From positions 99,501 to 163,500 of the forward strand of contig JABELC010000017.1 of NCBI GenBank assembly GCA_028455995.1: DNA of 64,000 nt, in the 5' to 3' direction. The notes beneath the pieces are model-generated. The model had not been told where the DNA came from and made no database searches. It saw only the letters and a list, made by a program, of their open reading frames with translations. The number at the start of each line of letters is the position of its first letter. Position 1 is the first letter of the stretch. A program made the position numbers and the translations under genes. Below are positions 59,518 to 64,000 of this stretch, piece after piece. This DNA is from Scleromitrula shiraiana. Lineage: Eukaryota > Ascomycota > Leotiomycetes > Helotiales > Sclerotiniaceae.

Positions 59518-62500
59518 TCATTCAGGATTGAATGATCGTGTAAAGAAAGCGGAGGGATCAAATGTTGCTGTACGAGTCTCTGATAGAGATGGAGATACGT
59601 ATGAACGTTGAGGTACATTGACTGCTGTAGCTGATCGAGGCTGATGATTGCTAGGAGGATGTGGAAGTGGTGAAGGAGCAGTAGCACCAGAGAGATGAAT
59701 AGGGGGTTGTATAGGTTGTGGATTCAAGCTTGAGCTTGGGTTTGAATTTAGATCCCCACATACTGTTGAGGTTAGACGAGTCTTCTCGGAAGGAATAGAA
59801 GCTGTTTCAAAAGACGAACAGACAGGAACTCGGATCACAGAGTGTAAGGGTCTATCTTGTTGATTCGAATTTACCTGCGAATTAATAAGCGTAGAAGTAA
59901 TATTTCCCCCAAGCACGGGCTCCGTGGTATTAGGTAAACCTTTACCACTTGATGCGCGATGAGTATCCATTCTTCTCTTTAAGACCTCGACGCTTTTGGC
60001 ATTTTTATATAGACTAGACTATTAATAAGTATTTCTTATTGCGAAAGTAGTAGATATATTCATACCTTTTAGGCTTTCTAATTTCTTTGACCCCAGCCAA
60101 AGTATTCTCAGAATTTTGGTGTGATCGACTTGGTTGAGATAGAACATGTTCTGGTTGCAAAGACGGAATAGTTGTTTGTTCATCTGATGGATGAGCATTT
60201 CCAGATAAAAAGACATCATCTTGTGGTTTCATGATAGGGAAAAATGCGAGATTAGGCCATGGACTAGTCATAGTGTTTGACGTGGTCTTGTTATTGACCA
60301 ATTCATCTTCAGCAGTTGGCAATGTTGGTTCCTTTCCATTTGTAGTAAGTAGTTCCAACTCATCCTCATCCAAATAACTCTCGGCACTTGGGCTATACAA
60401 AGAATCTTCACGATTAGGACTGGCTGATTCTGTAGGTAAACCAGAAATTTGTAACAGATCTTCAGCCAACTCTAATTGCCTGAAAAGAGACGGGTATTCA
60501 GATTCGAAATCCTCAGATGGATTTGTAAAAGAATGTTGATTCATTTGAGAAGGAAGACGCCTAGATTCTGTAGAATGACCCATAGTTAATTCAGGTTCCG
60601 ATCTCAAAGAAACATCTTGCATTGAATCTCCACGACCCAAAGAAGAGGTCGATGTTGTAAACTGATCATATCTCTCTCTTTCGAATTTTGGTCTATTCTT
60701 ACTACCAATCGGTCGACCTTTCCTACCCTTAACTTGCGGTTGTGAATTCGAAGGTGAATTTATTGGTGTTGAGGAAAGTAATTCATTTTCTACTCGCCAG
60801 TTCTTTAATGGTCTTCCCCGTTTTCTGGGTGGATGAGCTACTGCTGGTGATGAATTTTCATTCATATCCCCGTTCTCCGGAGAAGTATATTTCCGTGGTC
60901 TTCCACGTTTACGAGGAATTTGTGGTGATAAATTAGTTGAATTAAGACCGGTATTTAAAGGCCTTGTATCAACAATGATTGTATCTTCATCCAATGTTTC
61001 ATTATCGACTAGATTTGTTGATGAATCGTTGCAAATTGGGTGACTCATGGTTGCATCCGCTGTTGAGGCATTTTGAATTGCTGGCGGCGGTGGGGGTGAG
61101 GGAACCTGAGTAGGCGTCGGTTCTCGAACTGATTTCTCAACGCTTCCTAATAGAGCTGAAGTCAAAGTAGGAGTGCCTGACAGATCCGAGGTAACAAGTA
61201 CAGACGTTGATTCCTGGACTGGTTTCTCAACACTTTGCGATGAATTTGAAGTCAAAGTTGAAGTAGTTGACAGATCCGATGCAATATGAGTAGACATTGG
61301 TTCTTGAATTAGTTTCTCAGTATCTATTAATGGAGTTGGAGTTAAACTCGAACTACTTGAACCCCTAAACCTTCTCTCAAATAGTGAAGAACCCCGCGTA
61401 GTTTCACGATATGCAGCCCTGGCCCTACAGTGAAGACAATTAATGGGTATTGGATTTGCAGCATTTATTGCGTATCCCTGAGGTAAAGCACATGGTTTAC
61501 GACAAGTATCGCAATTGTAATGACTTCTAAGAACTATCTCTTCTTCCAATGTTTCATCTTCTTCGGTGTCTGATGCTTGTTGAATTCCATTATTGTTCGG
61601 GGGCATGCTTTGGTTCGGGATGGGAGATTCATGTGTAGCAACTCTGTCGGTAGCAATTGGATTGATGACAGATATATCAGAATTCTCCAGAACAACAGTA
61701 GGATCTTCGACTTGATTCGGTTCGTCCAAATTCATAAGAGCTCCTGTATTATCTTCTTTAAAATTTGATGAGAGACCCACGATAGAATCATCACTGTCGC
61801 GAGAAACGTGGGGATTTTTGTCGGTTGTATCTTTGAGTAAAGTATCCCTCGAAAGGTTGATTCCTCCAAGGCTATCATTAGCTTGTTTGAGACCAGCAAA
61901 AATCTCACATCGAAAGTTACCGGGATCAGCCAAAATCAATGCACGTATATTATCAATTCCGTCAGAAAATTCTTTAGGAAGTTGAAATTGCTCAGGATTT
62001 TGGTTGTTATCTGGGGAGTGGGCTTGAACTTCAGATGATTCATGAGCGACTGATGACTGATTTGTTTCTGATTCTGAACGAGATGTCGATGAACTGTCCA
62101 TGGATGTTTCGTTTGATCTATTGTCAGTTGTTGAGCCATGAACTCGATCAAGAGCCCCATGTTGGTCTTCCGAGTGATCAATATCATCTTCAACATCATG
62201 AACTCCAAGACCATTCCCCATTGTAGTTGATCTCGTTTCAGAAAATGTCTGACTATCACGTGATACAGTTGATTCCTGATATCTCTTGGTATGTCCATCT
62301 TTCGAAGTATTGTCGCTGCTTTGGAGTGATACGTTTGCTTCAATCAATATTGATGTTTCCAATCCATTTTGAAACGTATTGGAAGGCGTATTAGAAGAAT
62401 TGCCCTCTTGCTCTTCCCCCGCAATCCCCATTTCACTATCTTCATCATCCCCCCCCTCCTCATGACCTTCCACTTCGCTATAATCTTGAATCGAACCGTT

Positions 62501-62932
62501 ATCCTCTTCTTCATCAAACCCATATTCAGCAAAAAACATGTCAGCCAATTCCTCAGCCCCAGGGCATTTCATAATCATCTTCATAATTAAAGCTTGAAGT
62601 TTGAAATTTTCCGCTCTGTCAATCTTAACAGAAAGTGATTCAAGAGAACGAGCTCTCTCAACGCGTTCCATTTTCGTGGAAGGAGATGGAAGGAATGGTG
62701 TAGAGGGTTCATCATTTCGTGTAGGTGGAGGTATCCAAGGTGATTTGTTTGTTGATGTTGGGGTATGTGGTTGATTTTCTTGAATTGAATGGTTTGCTAC
62801 TGCTGCCGCTGCCGCTGCCGCTGCTGCTGCTGCTCTTTCGGCATTGAGTTTTGCTACTTTTATTTTGATTCTTTCCTTGATACTTAATATTGGGTATATC
62901 TTTCCCTCCCAATCACTTTCATCGTCGTCCAT
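59518..62932 (-). CDS. Large AT-hook nuclear protein with cysteine cluster
   Basis: Two exons (60066-62932 and 59518-60013), with a 52-bp intron at 60014-60065, giving 1120 residues. Acceptor CTAG rather than the nearby ATAG is required to keep phase. A poly-Ala run of 11 residues lies at about 34-44. Asp/Glu-rich and Ser/Thr-rich disordered segments follow. A metal-binding-like cluster CDTCRKPC...CLHC sits at about 485-510. Three AT-hook motifs are at about 672-750: RKRGRPRKY, RKRGRPLKNW and GRKGRPIGSKNRPK. AT-hooks bind the minor groove of AT-rich DNA. The protein is probably a chromatin-associated factor. It was not assigned to a named family. Confidence 0.85.
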
Positions 62933-63456
62933 TTTGTCACGATTTATTGATGTTGCCCTTGGTTGCTCGGTGGTTGTGGTAGGACAATATCTTAACTTTG
63001 TGAATCATCAATATCATAGAAATGGATTTGATGAATCATGACTGATTGTCGATGAGTATACACGTACGTAAAGAAATCTAATGATTGTCAGTCATAATAT
63101 AATTTATTTGATTGTAACGAAATTGATATCGAGTGAGTGAGATGTTGATTGATTAGTCATCATAGCCTCTGTCTGTTGTAGCGTAGTACAGGGTTTACCC
63201 CGCATTCTACACTCTGTAATACCCTGAAAATATTCTGATAACACCTGAACATACACTAAACAAATTCACAATATCCAAATGAAACCAATGTATTACTAAC
63301 ATCAGTTATTATGTATTCAATCATGGTATGAAATATAAATTCATAAAAAGTTAATTCGTTATCATCAGTTACTAGTAAACAATATATTCCAATGTATTAG
63401 TCTAAGTAAACGTTTGCGACCGCAATGTTGAGTCTAATACACTGCACTTCAGAATA
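62933..63456. other. Promoter spacer between two minus-strand genes
   Basis: Likely promoter of the AT-hook gene and 3' flank of the edge gene. No gene is seen. Confidence 0.5.
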
Positions 63457-64000
63457 TCAAACATCTTTCAGCTCCCCCTTCCCATCTCCATCTCCATCTC
63501 CATCTCCAATCTCCTCTACGCTTTCCAAAACCTCATATCTAGACTTAATACCCTCAAAACCCCTTCCCCGTTTATCTATACTCATCCCCCCATATCCATA
63601 CCCAAACCCAAATGCAACCCCAATCTCCCTCCTAAACTTCTCTATTTCTCTCCTCCTTTCAAAACTCCTCCTCTCCTCCCTCTCTCTAACTCTCCACTTC
63701 CCTCTCCCGTTTCTCCGTCCACATACACTATCGAAACAAGCAGAATAACATATTCCGATCCAGCAAATCCCTACACAAATTCCTAATAACACTATGACTT
63801 TTTGATCTTTTATCATTCTTGGTCCTTTTAGTGATTCTTTCTCTTGATCTATCTCTCCCGGCACTGGTGGTGGTGATGGTGCTGAGGATATAGTATGTTT
63901 GAACCACTTCAACAAATTCAATTTCTCATACATCTTGTCGTACTCCTTCCTAAACTTTCCAACCTCATTTCTGCTATCCACATCATCCAAACTCCAAAAT
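63457..64000 (-). CDS. Membrane protein, 5' end outside the window (partial)
   Basis: The frame is open to the right edge without a clear ATG (the first possible start is a non-ATG codon), so the gene begins outside the window. The visible 180 or so residues hold a helical charged segment, then one hydrophobic segment KVIVLLGICVGICWIGICYS (about 65-84). A very basic Arg/Glu-rich stretch follows, then a Gly/Tyr motif FGFGYGYGG and an acidic GDGDGDG tail. Most likely a single-pass membrane protein with a cytosolic charged tail. The family is not recognised. Confidence 0.55.
   Translation of the reverse strand, partial: FWSLDDVDSRNEVGKFRKEYDKMYEKLNLLKWFKHTISSAPSPPPVPGEIDQEKESLKGPRMIKDQKVIVLLGICVGICWIGICYSACFDSVCGRRNGRGKWRVREREERRSFERRREIEKFRREIGVAFGFGYGYGGMSIDKRGRGFEGIKSRYEVLESVEEIGDGDGDGDGKGELKDV

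Overview
The window is 64 kb of filamentous ascomycete nuclear DNA. Protein-coding genes are split by short GT-AG introns, mostly 48-100 bp, with CTAAC/CTGAC-like branch sites. Genes lie on both strands with no operons, and gene-bearing DNA alternates with very AT-rich, gene-free islands. Gene style (Zn(II)2Cys6 factor, GH12/GH35 carbohydrate enzymes, fungal amino-acid permease and TDT transporter) fits a plant-associated Leotiomycete such as a member of the Sclerotiniaceae. That placement is an inference from style, not a database match.

Left part (1-27 kb): an unrecognised two- or three-exon gene; a four-exon short-chain dehydrogenase; a degraded unknown gene; a three-exon MFS sugar transporter; a roughly 4 kb AT-rich island; a Zn(II)2Cys6 transcription factor; a heavily mutated GH35 beta-galactosidase; an intronless RS/proline-rich protein with a PPxY motif; and a degraded cell-wall-type membrane protein. 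The island carries TACTAGTA-type motifs, an 8-bp TTTTTATA minisatellite and a 996-bp inverted-repeat transposon-like element.

Middle part (28-50 kb): a GPI-type GH12-like secreted protein lacking the usual catalytic residues; a nonsense-riddled N-terminal gene fragment; a large five-exon beta-propeller-like protein with split CxxC pairs; an eleven-exon amino-acid permease; a six-exon TDT/SLAC1-type anion transporter containing an 8-nt exon; an atypical homeodomain protein with an acidic, motif-repeating tail; and a MARVEL protein.

Right part (50-64 kb): an APH/choline-kinase-fold protein with a charged C-terminal extension; a small RanBP2-type zinc-finger protein; gene remnants; an unknown 244-residue protein; a type II membrane glycosyltransferase-like protein; a large AT-hook protein with a cysteine cluster; and a gene that runs off the right edge.

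Intact genes splice cleanly into long open frames, with every junction checked for phase. In contrast, five loci carry in-frame stops or frame breaks: 3.8-5.7, 18.2-21.6, 26.1-27.2, 32.5-33.0 and 53.5-54.0 kb. The contrast argues that these are real pseudogenes rather than poor sequence. No rRNA, tRNA, CRISPR or biosynthetic megasynthase was recognised. Start codons were taken as ATG even where longer open frames exist.
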